DNA of 64,000 bases from Pseudomonadota bacterium (lineage in GTDB: Bacteria > Pseudomonadota > Alphaproteobacteria > Acetobacterales > Acetobacteraceae), in assembly GCA_021845595.1 (NCBI GenBank), contig JAJZVV010000002.1, positions 214,554-278,553 of the forward strand. Direction: 5' to 3'. Shown in pieces: positions 8,294 to 16,924 of the stretch; position 1 is the stretch's first letter; each line of letters begins with the position of its first letter. The translations under genes and the position numbers were made by a program. The notes under the pieces are model-generated. The model was not told the DNA's origin, did no database searches, and saw only the letters and a program-made list of their open reading frames with translations.

Positions 8294-11167
8294 ATGACCG
8301 GTCTCATGAACGATCCCGTCACGGCGCGCGAACGCATGGTCCCGGAGCCGGGCCCGGAGCCGGCGCGCCGCTCCCGTCCGCCCGCGCGCCGTCCGCCGCT
8401 GGTCGTGCGCTGGCTCGCCCGGCTCGCCGGGGCGCTGGTCGGGCTCGGCGTGCTGGCGCTGGTCGTCGCGGCGGTCGCGGGCTACGCCGCCTATCGCCAT
8501 TACGCCGCCGATCTGCCCGATATCGAGGGGCTGAAGCACTACCAGCCGCGGGTGATGAGCCGCGTCTTTGCCACCGACGGCACGCTGCTCGCCGATCTCG
8601 CCACCGAGCGCCGGATCTTCGTGCCGATCACCGCCATTCCCGATCAGCTCAAGGCCGCCTTCATTTCGGCCGAGGATCAGAATTTCTGGAGCCACGCCGG
8701 CGTCGACCCGGCCGCCATCCTGCGCGCCGCGCTCACCGATCTCGCCCATCTGCACGAGGGGCGGCGGCCCAAGGGCGCCTCGACCATCACCCAGCAGGTG
8801 GCGAAGAACATGCTGCTCGGCGGCGAGGTATCGCTCTCGCGCAAGGTGCGCGAGGCGCTGCTGGCGATGCGCATCGAGCAGAGTCTGAGCAAGCAGCGGA
8901 TTCTCGAACTCTATCTGAACGAGATCTATCTCGGTCAGGGCGCCTACGGCGTCGCCGCCGCGGCGGAGGCCTATTTCGCCAAGCCGCTCGACGCGCTGAC
9001 CCTGCCCGAGGCGGCCATGCTGGCGGCGCTGCCCAAGGCGCCCAACAATTACAACCCGTTCCGCAACCCCGACGCGGCCCGGGCGCGGCGGGATTGGGTT
9101 CTGGACCGCATGGTCGAAGACCGCGCCATCACCCCGGCGGACGCCGCGGCGGCGAAGGCGGCGACGCTGCTGCCGGCGGCGCCGCGCCGGCCGGGATCGC
9201 CGCCCGGCGCGGCCTATTTCGCCGAGGAGGTGCGCCGCGACCTCGTCGCCCGCTTCGGCGCCGACCGCGCCACCCAGGGCGGGCTGATGGTCCGCACCAG
9301 TCTCGATCCGCATCTGCAGGACGCCGCCGACCGCGCCCTGCATGGCGGGCTGATGGCCTATGACCGGTCCCACGGCGGCTGGCGCGGCCCCGTCTCCCAT
9401 CTCGATGACCCGGCGCTGGCGCGCGACTGGGCCGAGAAGCTCGCCGCTCTGCCGCCGGTTCCCGGCATGCTCCCCGGCTGGCGCCTGGCGGTGGTGCTGG
9501 AGAGTGGCGATGCCGTGGCGCGGCTCGGCTGGCTCGAACGGACCCCGGACGCGGCGCAGCCCGGCACGCAGCCGGCGGCGCACATGGCGCCGATGCTGCT
9601 CGCCGAGACCCGCTGGGCCCGGCCGCAGCGCGAGACCGCTTCCCATGAGCGGAGCTTCGGCCCGGCGCCGCGGCGGATGCGCGATGCGCTCATGCCCGGC
9701 GATGTGGTGCTGGTCGAGCCGGAGCCAGCGGTGGCGGCCCGTGGCAAGACGCCGGCCCTGCCGGAGCGGCTGGCGCTGCGGCAGATTCCGGAGGTGCAGG
9801 GGGCGCTGATTTCGCTCGATCCGCGCACCGGACGGGTGCTCGCCCTCTCCGGCGGCTGGAGCGCCGAGATCAGCCAGTTCGACCGCGCCACCCAGGCCAA
9901 TCGCCAGCCCGGATCGAGCTTCAAGCCGTTCGTCTATCTCACCGCCATGGAGCAGGGGATCGCGCCGAGCCAGCGCTTCCTCGATGCCCCCTTCGTCGTC
10001 GATCTCGGTGAGGCGGGGAAATGGCGGCCGAACAACTACGAGATGGATTTCTCCGGCCCGGTGCCGCTGCACGTGGCGCTGATGAAGTCGTTGAATCTCG
10101 TGACCCTGCGCGTCGCCAACCGCGTCGGCATGGACGCCGTCGCCGCCACGGCAGCCGGTTTCCACGTCACCGATGCCATGCCGCATGTGCTGCCCGCTTC
10201 CCTCGGCGCGGTCGAGACGACGGTGCTGCGCCTGGCCGGCGCCTATGCCGGGCTCGCGGAGGGTGGCCGGGCCGTGGCGCCATCGCTGATCGACAGCGTC
10301 CAGGACGCCGAAGGCCAGGTGATCTGGCGCCCCGATGCGCTCGCCTGCGCCGGGTGCGCCGCGGGTGCGGCCCAGACGCCGGAGCCGCCTCAGCCGCTGC
10401 CTTCCGCGTCGGCGCCCGATCCCGCCCAGCCGCCCGAGTTCACGGACACACGGCCGCAGATTGCCGACCCCGCCAGCACCTTCCAGGTCGTCACCATGAT
10501 GCAGGACGTCGTGCGTCGCGGCACCGGGACCGCCGCCGGGGCGGGGTTGAACCGGCCGATCGCCGGCAAGACGGGCACCACCCAGGATTTCAACGATGCC
10601 TGGTTCGCCGGCTTCACGCCGGACCTCGTCACCATCGTCTGGGTCGGCTTCGATCAGCCGGCGAGCCTCGGCGAGAAGGAAACCGGAGGGGCGGTGGCGG
10701 CGCCGATCTGGCATGATTTCATGGCCGAGGCGCTGCGCGGCCGGCCGGTGCTCGACTTCGTCCCGCCGCCGGGCGTCACGCTCGCGACGTGGGAGAGCGG
10801 TGGCATGACCCTGACGGATGCGTTCAAGCCCGATCAGGTGCCGGGCGCCTCCGGCCCGCTCGACGCCCCGGTGACGGAAACCGCGCCGGCGCCCGCGGCC
10901 GAGCTCCCGCCCGGCCAGGCGCCAAAGGCTCAGGAATCGGGTCAGGCATCGGGTCAGGCATCGGGCCAGGCATCGGGTCAGGCACCGGGGGGCCAGGCGC
11001 CGGGCCAGACCGCCGGGCAAACGGAGGGGCCAACGGCCGCGCCCGACGGCGCGCCGCCATCGGCGGACGCCGCCCCGCGGCAAGCGGCGGGCACCCAGGC
11101 GCCGCCGCGCACGCCGGACAAGGCCAAGGTCGGCGGCCTCGACAGCGGCATGGGCGGGCTGTATTGA
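8294..11167 (+). CDS. mrcA: Penicillin-binding protein 1A (transglycosylase/transpeptidase)
   Basis: Bifunctional class A PBP polymerising and cross-linking peptidoglycan in the periplasm, anchored in the inner membrane. 957 residues from ATG 8294 (alternative ATG 8306; neither has a clear ribosome site). A cytoplasmic Arg/Pro-rich tail is followed by one membrane segment near 40-65 (LAGALVGLGVLALVVAAVAG). The GT51 domain has the catalytic Glu in FISAEDQNFWSHAGVDP, then GASTITQQVAKNMLL and LNEIYLGQGAYGVAAAA. The transpeptidase has SxxK in QPGSSFKPFVY, SxN in MKSLNLVTL and KTGTT. The extracytoplasmic C-terminus after WHDFMAEALRG is a Pro/Gln/Gly-rich tail of about 130 residues including short GQAS repeats. 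It lies 37 bp downstream of the amidase. Confidence 0.95.
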   Translation: MTGLMNDPVTARERMVPEPGPEPARRSRPPARRPPLVVRWLARLAGALVGLGVLALVVAAVAGYAAYRHYAADLPDIEGLKHYQPRVMSRVFATDGTLLADLATERRIFVPITAIPDQLKAAFISAEDQNFWSHAGVDPAAILRAALTDLAHLHEGRRPKGASTITQQVAKNMLLGGEVSLSRKVREALLAMRIEQSLSKQRILELYLNEIYLGQGAYGVAAAAEAYFAKPLDALTLPEAAMLAALPKAPNNYNPFRNPDAARARRDWVLDRMVEDRAITPADAAAAKAATLLPAAPRRPGSPPGAAYFAEEVRRDLVARFGADRATQGGLMVRTSLDPHLQDAADRALHGGLMAYDRSHGGWRGPVSHLDDPALARDWAEKLAALPPVPGMLPGWRLAVVLESGDAVARLGWLERTPDAAQPGTQPAAHMAPMLLAETRWARPQRETASHERSFGPAPRRMRDALMPGDVVLVEPEPAVAARGKTPALPERLALRQIPEVQGALISLDPRTGRVLALSGGWSAEISQFDRATQANRQPGSSFKPFVYLTAMEQGIAPSQRFLDAPFVVDLGEAGKWRPNNYEMDFSGPVPLHVALMKSLNLVTLRVANRVGMDAVAATAAGFHVTDAMPHVLPASLGAVETTVLRLAGAYAGLAEGGRAVAPSLIDSVQDAEGQVIWRPDALACAGCAAGAAQTPEPPQPLPSASAPDPAQPPEFTDTRPQIADPASTFQVVTMMQDVVRRGTGTAAGAGLNRPIAGKTGTTQDFNDAWFAGFTPDLVTIVWVGFDQPASLGEKETGGAVAAPIWHDFMAEALRGRPVLDFVPPPGVTLATWESGGMTLTDAFKPDQVPGASGPLDAPVTETAPAPAAELPPGQAPKAQESGQASGQASGQASGQAPGGQAPGQTAGQTEGPTAAPDGAPPSADAAPRQAAGTQAPPRTPDKAKVGGLDSGMGGLY
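10931..10990 (+). repeat. Five 12-bp tandem units inside mrcA tail
   Basis: Units resembling CAGGCATCGGGT repeat head to tail five times in frame and encode Gly-Gln-Ala/Glu-Ser repeats near the PBP1A C-terminus. The first and last units are diverged. Such in-frame units can change copy number by slippage without breaking the frame. Confidence 0.85.
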
Positions 11168-11236
11168 CCGCGCCTCGCCGGCCTCCGTCCGCCCCGGAGG
11201 CGAGCGGGGCCAAGGACCGTGCCCAAGGAACCAGAG

Positions 11237-12368
11237 ATGTCCGCTGAAGCCGATGCTCTCAACGCTCAGATCCAGCAGTCGGTGAGCCTGCTGAGGAGGC
11301 ATCTTTGACTGGGATGCCGCCAATCACCGCCTCGCCGAGCTGAACGCCCGCGCCGAGGAGCCGGATCTCTGGAACGATCCCGCCAGCGCCCAGGCGGTGC
11401 TGCGCGAGCGCACCCGGCTGGCGATGCAGATCGAGGGGGTCAGCCGGCTGATCCACGATGTCGGTGACGCGCTCGGGCTGATCGAGCTGGCCGAAGCCGA
11501 GAGCGATGCGGCGATGGTCGCCGACGGGCTCGCCTCGCTGCAGGCGCTGGCCGAGGAGGCCAAGCGGCGCGAGATCGAGAGCCTGCTGTCCGGCGAGGCC
11601 GACGGCAACGACGCCTATGTCGAGATCAACGCCGGGGCCGGCGGCACCGAGGCGCAGGACTGGGCGGAGATGCTCGAGCGCATGTATCAGCGCTGGGCCG
11701 AGCAGCATGGCTACAAGGTGCAGGAGATCGAGCGCAGCGACGGCGAACAGGCTGGGATCAAATCGGCCACGCTGCAGATTTCGGGCCCGAGCGCCTATGG
11801 CTGGCTGAAGACCGAGTCGGGCGTGCACCGTCTGGTGCGCATCAGCCCGTTCGATGCCGCGGCGCGCCGGCAGACCAGCTTCGCCAGCGTCTGGGTCTAT
11901 CCGGTGGTCGACGAGAACATCGCCATCGAGGTCAACGAATCCGATCTGCGCATCGATACGTTCCGGGCTTCCGGGGCCGGCGGTCAGCACGTCAACAAGA
12001 CCGAGTCCGCCATCCGCATCACCCATATTCCGACCGGCATCGTGGTCGGCTGCCAGACCGACCGCAGCCAGCACCGCAACCGCGCCACGGCGATGCAGAT
12101 GCTGAAGGCGCGGCTCTACGAGCAGGAGCTGCAACGGCGCGAAGCCGCGGCGGCGGCGGCGGAGAGCGCCAAGACCGACATCGGCTGGGGCCACCAGATC
12201 CGCAGCTACGTGCTGGCGCCCTACCAGTTGGTGAAGGACCTGCGCACGGGCGTCGAGAAGGGCAACCCGGCCGCCGTCCTGGATGGCGACCTCGATGCCT
12301 TCATGGCCGCCGCCCTGGCCGCGCGCGTCGGCGCGACGCGCAGCGAAGCGAGCGCCCAGGCGCGTTAA
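11237..12368 (+). CDS. prfB: Peptide chain release factor 2, expressed by programmed +1 frameshift
   Basis: RF2 recognises UGA and UAA and releases the peptide from the ribosome. The gene is read as 11237-11305 joined to 11307-12368, giving 376 residues, normal for RF2. Codon 24 is an in-frame TGA at 11306; slipping +1 at CTT gives [20 protein letters not shown], which joins smoothly to the RF2 N-terminal helices. The body contains the SPF tripeptide that reads UGA ([12 protein letters not shown]) and the catalytic GGQ in [15 protein letters not shown]. It starts about 70 bp after mrcA. A nested hairpin follows the stop codon. Autoregulation is expected: low RF2 lets the ribosome pause at TGA and shift. 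Confidence 0.97.
11294..11309 (+). promoter_or_regulatory. prfB programmed +1 frameshift signal
   Basis: AGGAGG (11294-11299), a 3-nt spacer, CTT at 11303-11305, TGA at 11306-11308 and a following C. This matches the established RF2 recoding site: an internal Shine-Dalgarno-like stimulator three bases before the slippery CTT and a poor-context UGA followed by C. The upstream frame stops here and the downstream frame carries the whole RF2 body. Confidence 0.96.
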
Positions 12369-12369
12369 A

Positions 12370-12411
12370 GCGTGATGACCGGAGGCGGAACGCCGTAGGT
12401 CTGAATCACGC
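12370..12411. repeat. Nested hairpin after prfB, probable terminator or intergenic palindrome
   Basis: The 42-bp palindrome has outer arms GCGTGAT/ATCACGC (12370-12376, 12405-12411), middle arms GACC/GGTC and inner arms GGCG/CGCC closing on a GAA loop. Three-base symmetric internal loops separate the arms. It begins two bases after the prfB stop and lies between two convergent genes. No U-run follows, so it may be a repeated intergenic element rather than a classic terminator. Confidence 0.7.
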
Positions 12412-12508
12412 GATCAAAGAAAGAGAGCTGGAGTGGGGCCACTGAGCGAAAGCGATGTCATCCCGCTCTGAAGCGCGCGCCGGCGCCGCGCGGCGCCGCT
12501 TCGGGAGG

Positions 12509-13180
12509 CTACGCCCCGGCTTCGCGCTCGAACCGGTCCGCGCCGTCGTCCGCGGGGCGCCCGATCGCGCGCGGGTAGGTCGCCTCGAGATCGGCGCGGA
12601 TGCGTTCGAACGGGACATCGGTGAAGCTGCCATGGTCGCGCAGATACTGCATGTGGGCGCGCCCATCGGCGTCGAACGGGTGGAACAGCGCATCGTTGAT
12701 GCCGTCGAAGTCCAGCGGGCGGACGCGGAAGCGTTCGCACAGCGAGAGATTGAAGGTCGGCGTCGCCTTCACCCAGCGCCCGTCCAGCCAGAGCTGGCTG
12801 TAGCCGTGATCGACGAAGATGTCGGTGCCGAGGCGTTCGAGCAGTTGCGGCGTCGCGAGATGGTTGCGCACGTCGGCGAGTCCGATCCGCGCCGGGATGC
12901 CGAGCGTGCGCGCCGCGGCGCTGAGCAGCGCCGCCTTGCCGACGCACCAGCCGCGGCCCTGCGCCAGCACGGCGCTGGCGATGCAGGAGTCCGGCGCGGT
13001 GAGATCGATGTAGGGATCGTAGCGAATCTCGTCGCGGACCGCGAGGAACAGGCGGATGGCCTGCGCGCGCGCGCCGCTCGCACCGGCGGCGGCGCGCGCG
13101 GCGAAGCTGCGCACGGTCTCGGCGTCGCTGTCGATGAAGCGGCCGGGGCGGAGAAATTCGCCGAGGTCCTCGCCGTTCAT
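12509..13180 (-). CDS. Transglutaminase-like cysteine peptidase-fold protein
   Basis: 223 residues with a transglutaminase-core catalytic triad. The nucleophile is the Cys of GRGWCVGKAALLSAA near residue 79, in a long helix following the typical AVLAQGRG turn. The His is in FVDHGYSQLWLDG near 124, and the Asp/Asn position lies in the WVKATPTFNLSL segment. Bacterial proteins of this kind are mostly predicted peptidases or amide-modifying enzymes without an assigned substrate. It has no signal peptide, so it is probably cytoplasmic. It follows the 2-hydroxyacid dehydrogenase by 5 bp and is almost certainly translated from the same transcript. Biological role unknown. Confidence 0.82.
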   Translation of the reverse strand: MNGEDLGEFLRPGRFIDSDAETVRSFAARAAAGASGARAQAIRLFLAVRDEIRYDPYIDLTAPDSCIASAVLAQGRGWCVGKAALLSAAARTLGIPARIGLADVRNHLATPQLLERLGTDIFVDHGYSQLWLDGRWVKATPTFNLSLCERFRVRPLDFDGINDALFHPFDADGRAHMQYLRDHGSFTDVPFERIRADLEATYPRAIGRPADDGADRFEREAGA

Positions 13181-13185
13181 CGCGA

Positions 13186-14151
13186 TCAGCTCCAGAGCGG
13201 ATCTATGGCCGGCCGGCCGCCGAGGACGGCGGCGATGTTGTCGAGCGCGCGCATGCCCATCGCGGTGCGCGTCTCGATCGTGCCGCTGCCCATGTGCGGC
13301 ATCAGGAACAGGTTCGGCAGTTCGGCCAGACGCAGGTCGAAATCCGGTTCGCTGCGATAGACGTCGAGCCCGGCGGCGTAGAGATGGCCCGAGCGCAGCG
13401 CCGCGATCAGGGCGTCCTCGTCGATCAGGCTGCCGCGTGCGGCGTTGACCACCACCGCGCCCTTCGGCAGCAGCGCGATGGTCTCGGCATTGATCAGCCG
13501 GTCCGTCGCGGCGCCACCGGGGGCGTGCAGGGTGAGGATCTGGCAGTGCGGCAGCATCGCGCGCAGGTCCGGGAAATAGGTGGCACCCTGCTCGAGCGCT
13601 TCCGGCAGGCGGACGGCGTCGTGATAGAGGATGCGCATGCCGAACCCGCGCGCGCGCTGCGCCACTGCGCGGCCGATTCGGCCGAGCCCGACGATGCCGA
13701 GCGTCTTGCCGGAGGCGCGGATGCCGAGGAATTCGTCGAGGCCGAATTTCTGCCGCCAGCCCTTGCGCATCAGCGCCTCGTATTCGTGCGCCCGGCGGCA
13801 GGCGCCGAGCAGCAACAGGAACGCCATGTCGGCGGTGCAGTCGGTGAGCACGTCCGGCGTGTTGGTCGCGATCAGCCCGCGCGCCTTGGCCGCCGCGACG
13901 TCGACGTGATCGAACCCGACGCTGCAGGTGGCGACGATCTTCATCTCCGCCGGCAGCCGGGCGATGATCGTCCCCGGCAGCGGCACGGTGGAGGTAAGGA
14001 ACAGCGCCTCGGCGCGGCGCTCCAGGCAGACGGCGAGGATCTCCTCAGGCCCGGCCGCGGGGTCGGCGATCAGGGTGGTGTCGAACTCGGCTTCGGCGCG
14101 CGCGCGCACCGCGGGTGGCACGGTACGCGCCAGGATCAGACGAGATGTCAT
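13186..14151 (-). CDS. D-2-hydroxyacid dehydrogenase (glyoxylate/hydroxypyruvate reductase-like)
   Basis: NAD(P)H-dependent reductase of 2-keto acids; the closest described group is GyaR/GhrB-type glyoxylate reductase, but substrate cannot be fixed from sequence. I start at ATG 14151 because GAGGAGG lies five bases upstream; an in-frame ATG nine codons earlier lacks a site. 321 residues: substrate domain with CSVGFDHVDVAAAKARG, Rossmann motif GLGRIGRAVAQRARGFG near 150, catalytic Arg in VVNAARGSLIDEDAL, the following Glu in the DVYRSEPDFD segment and catalytic His in LFLMPHMGSGT. First gene of a two-gene unit with the transglutaminase-like protein. Transcribed away from the glycosyltransferase gene across a palindrome-rich gap. 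Confidence 0.9.
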   Translation of the reverse strand: MTSRLILARTVPPAVRARAEAEFDTTLIADPAAGPEEILAVCLERRAEALFLTSTVPLPGTIIARLPAEMKIVATCSVGFDHVDVAAAKARGLIATNTPDVLTDCTADMAFLLLLGACRRAHEYEALMRKGWRQKFGLDEFLGIRASGKTLGIVGLGRIGRAVAQRARGFGMRILYHDAVRLPEALEQGATYFPDLRAMLPHCQILTLHAPGGAATDRLINAETIALLPKGAVVVNAARGSLIDEDALIAALRSGHLYAAGLDVYRSEPDFDLRLAELPNLFLMPHMGSGTIETRTAMGMRALDNIAAVLGGRPAIDPLWS

Positions 14152-14227
14152 GCGGCCCTCCTCGATGGCGCGCATCATTGCTCAGACCTGCGCTGGCGGC
14201 AAACCGGCGTCGGCAGCGGGGCGCGTG

Positions 14228-14340
14228 CGATTCCCATCGGACGGGAATCGCTCTAGAGTCTGTCGCCGCTTCATTGCAGCGCTGACAGACTCTAGCTCCC
14301 TGTTTACGCGTCTGTTTATCCGCCTCCGGCGGACAGACGC
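14228..14340. repeat. Cluster of three consecutive inverted repeats
   Basis: Three perfect palindromes in 113 bp between divergent genes. IR1 is CGATTCCC/GGGAATCG (14228-14235, 14243-14250). IR2 has 12-bp arms CTAGAGTCTGTC (14253-14264) and its complement (14284-14295). IR3 has arms GCGTCTGT (14308-14315) and ACAGACGC (14333-14340) enclosing a second stem CCGCC/GGCGG. No T-runs follow, and being between two start codons they are not terminators. They may be an intergenic palindromic repeat element or regulatory sites. Confidence 0.8.
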
Positions 14341-14369
14341 TATAGACCGGACATGAAGAAAGACCGGAC

Positions 14370-15491
14370 ATGAAGGATGGGCTTTCGACGCCGGTGCTCG
14401 CCGGCGCACCGGAAGTGTCGGTGGTGGTGCCGTGCTACAACGAGCGGGCCAATGTTGCCCCGCTGGTGGCCCGCCTCGACGCCGCGCTGGGCGGCATCGC
14501 CTGGGAGGCGATCTTCGTCGATGACGACAGCCCCGACGGCACCGCCGAGGCGGCGCGGGCTGTGGGCGCGGCGGACGGGCGCGTCCGCTGCATCCGCCGG
14601 GTCGGGCGGCGAGGCCTGGCCTCGGCGGTGATCGAGGGGGCGCTCGCCTCCTCGGCGCGCTATGTCGCGGTGATCGACGGCGACATGCAGCATGACGAGA
14701 CCCGGCTGCCGGCGATGCTGGCCGAACTGCGCGCGGGCGAGGCGGATGTCGTCGTCGGCAGTCGCCACGTCGAGGGTGGCGGCGAGGCGGGGTTGGCGGG
14801 CGTCTACCGCCAGCGCCTCTCGCATGCCGGAATCCGCATCGCGCAGCATTTCCTGCCCCCCGGACTGACCGACCCGATGAGCGGCTTCTTCATGCTGCCG
14901 CGTGCCCTGTTCGAGCGGCTGGCGCCGCGGCTGACCGGGCAGGGGTTCAAGATCCTGGTCGATCTCCTGCTCTCCGCGCCGGCCCCGCTCAGGGTGCGCG
15001 AGGTCGCCTACCGGTTCCGCAGCCGCGAAGCCGGGGAGAGCAAGCTCGACGTGCTGGTGATGGCGCAGTTCGCCGGGCTGCTGATCGACAAGCAGCTGCA
15101 CGGGCTGGTGCCGCTGCGCTTCCTCGCCTTCGCCGCGGTCGGGCTGATCGGCGTGGGGGTGCATCTCGCGGTGCTGACGCTGGCCCGCGAGGGCTTCACG
15201 CTGCACTTCGCCCTCGCCCAGAGCCTGGCCACGATCGTCGCCATGGTGGCGAATTTCGAGCTCAACAACCGGCTGACCTATCGCGATCAGCGGCTGCGCG
15301 GTGTGCGGCTGTGGCGCGGGCGGGCGCTGTTCATGCTCGTCTGCGGCCTCGGCGCCATCGCCAATATCGGCATCGCGCGGATGCTCTACGCGGAGAATAC
15401 CACCTGGTCGGTGGCCGGGGCAGCGGGGGCGGTGGTGGGGGTGGTGTGGAACTACGCCGTCTCGGCGACGCTGGTCTGGCGGGGGCGGTGA
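14370..15491 (+). CDS. Family 2 glycosyltransferase fused to GtrA-type membrane domain
   Basis: Polyprenyl-phosphate sugar synthase of the dolichol-phosphate-mannose-synthase group, predicted to load a sugar from a nucleotide donor onto a lipid carrier at the inner membrane. The GT-A domain (about 1-235) shows VSVVVPCYNERANVAPLVAR, FVDDDSPDGTAEAAR, VAVIDGDMQHDETRLPAML (DxD-like metal site) and DPMSGFFMLPR. From about 245 to 373 there are four hydrophobic helices of a GtrA-like domain (FLAFAAVGLIGVGVHLAVL and others), which in other systems flips or anchors the carrier. An upstream ATG 16 bp earlier is part of a short local duplication (GACCGGACATGAA). It overlaps the next gene by 4 bp. Confidence 0.9.
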   Translation: MKDGLSTPVLAGAPEVSVVVPCYNERANVAPLVARLDAALGGIAWEAIFVDDDSPDGTAEAARAVGAADGRVRCIRRVGRRGLASAVIEGALASSARYVAVIDGDMQHDETRLPAMLAELRAGEADVVVGSRHVEGGGEAGLAGVYRQRLSHAGIRIAQHFLPPGLTDPMSGFFMLPRALFERLAPRLTGQGFKILVDLLLSAPAPLRVREVAYRFRSREAGESKLDVLVMAQFAGLLIDKQLHGLVPLRFLAFAAVGLIGVGVHLAVLTLAREGFTLHFALAQSLATIVAMVANFELNNRLTYRDQRLRGVRLWRGRALFMLVCGLGAIANIGIARMLYAENTTWSVAGAAGAVVGVVWNYAVSATLVWRGR

Positions 15492-16924
15492 TCGGCCCGG
15501 CGCTGGTGACGCTCGCCGCGCTGACATTGCTGCGCCTGGCGCTGGCCGCGGCCCTGCCGCTGTCGCCGGACGAAGCCTATTACTGGGTGTGGTCGCGGGC
15601 GCTGGCGGGCGGGTATCTCGACCACCCGCCGATGGTCGCGCTGCTGATCCGCGCCGGCACGTCGCTGGTCGGCGAGAGCGAACTCGGCGTGCGGCTGGCC
15701 GCGCCGCTGGCGGCGGCGGCGGGGTCGCTGCTGCTGGCCAGCGCGGCGGAGGACCTCGCGCCGGGACGGCACGCCGGCCTGATCGCGGCGGCACTGCTCA
15801 ACGCCTCGTTGCTGTTCGGCGCCGGCGCGGTGCTGATGACGCCGGACACGCCGCTGCTGCTGTTCTGGACCGCGACGCTGGCGGCCCTCGCGCGCGGCCT
15901 GCGCCGTGGCGACGGGCGCTGGTGGCTCGCCGCCGGGCTGGCCGCCGGCCTCGCGCTGGCGAGCAAGCTCACGGCGCTGCTGCTGCTCGCTGCCGTCGGG
16001 CTGTGGCTGCTCGCGCTGCCGGCGACGCGGCGGATGCTGGCCACTCGCTGGCCCTGGCTCGGCCTCGGCATCGCCGGGCTGGTCTTCGCGCCGACGCTGG
16101 CCTGGAACGCGGCCCATGGCTGGGCCGGCTTCGTCAAGCAGGGTGCACGCGTCACCGCGTGGCAGCCGGCGCGGGCCGGGCAGTTCCTGGCCGAATTGCT
16201 GGCCGGGCAGATCGGACTCGCGACGCCGCTGGTGTTCCTGCTGTGCGCCGTCGGCACCGTGGCGGCGCTGCGCCGGGCGCGCACGGACGCGGCGGCGGCG
16301 CTGCTCGCGGCGAGCGTCGTGGTGCCGGGGCTGGTCTTCCTGGCCCACGCGCTGGGTGACCGCGTCCAGGGGAACTGGCCCGCGGGGCTCTATCCCGGCG
16401 CGGCGCTCGCCGCGGCTGTCTTCGCCGGGCCGTCCTGGCGCCGGTGGTGGCGTCCGGCGGTGGTGCTGGGGCTGGCGATGACGGCGATCGTCTATGTCCA
16501 GGCCCTGGCGGCTCCGCTGACGCTGCCGGCCGGGCTCGATCCGAGCCTGCTGCGCCTCGCCGGCTGGCGGGATCTGGCCGCGGACATCGCGGCGGAACGG
16601 CAGCGGAGCGGTGCCGCCTATGTCGTGGCCGACAACTACGCCCTCGCGTCCATGCTCGCCTGGAGCCTTCCGGCGGATCAGCGCGTCGTCGGGATGGAGC
16701 CGCGTTGGCGGCTGTTCGCCCTGCCGGACGCCGCGCCGCTGCTGCGGGCGGGTCCGGGGCTGCTCGTGCGCAGCGCGCGCCGCGCCGCCGGCGACGGCGC
16801 CCCGGTCGCTGTTCTGACGCGGCGGCGCGGGGCATCGGTTGCGGAAGCGTATCGGCTGTTCCTGCTGCCCCCGGGCGTCGACCGCGCAACTGCGGCGCTG
16901 TTGCCGCAGCGGGTCGCGCGATGA
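15488..16924 (+). CDS. Family 39-type (PMT/ArnT-like) membrane glycosyltransferase
   Basis: Polytopic GT-C glycosyltransferase, expected to transfer a sugar from a polyprenyl-phosphate donor to a periplasmic acceptor. The donor could come from the preceding GT2-GtrA protein. Start is GTG 15488, overlapping the upstream TGA in GTGA; this gives 478 residues beginning IGPALVTLAALTLLRLALA. The first loop carries SPDEAYYWVWSRAL with the acidic catalytic motif and YLDHPPMVALLIR, characteristic of the PMT_2/GT39 group. About ten to twelve hydrophobic segments follow, then a soluble C-terminal domain (AAYVVADNYALASMLAW). It overlaps the DUF2147 gene by 4 bp, so the three form an operon. Confidence 0.9.
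   Translation: MIGPALVTLAALTLLRLALAAALPLSPDEAYYWVWSRALAGGYLDHPPMVALLIRAGTSLVGESELGVRLAAPLAAAAGSLLLASAAEDLAPGRHAGLIAAALLNASLLFGAGAVLMTPDTPLLLFWTATLAALARGLRRGDGRWWLAAGLAAGLALASKLTALLLLAAVGLWLLALPATRRMLATRWPWLGLGIAGLVFAPTLAWNAAHGWAGFVKQGARVTAWQPARAGQFLAELLAGQIGLATPLVFLLCAVGTVAALRRARTDAAAALLAASVVVPGLVFLAHALGDRVQGNWPAGLYPGAALAAAVFAGPSWRRWWRPAVVLGLAMTAIVYVQALAAPLTLPAGLDPSLLRLAGWRDLAADIAAERQRSGAAYVVADNYALASMLAWSLPADQRVVGMEPRWRLFALPDAAPLLRAGPGLLVRSARRAAGDGAPVAVLTRRRGASVAEAYRLFLLPPGVDRATAALLPQRVAR

Noticed and set aside
8126..11323. 1065-residue minus-strand open frame opposite mrcA
   Set aside because: Shadow of the penicillin-binding protein gene; no motifs, no ribosome site.
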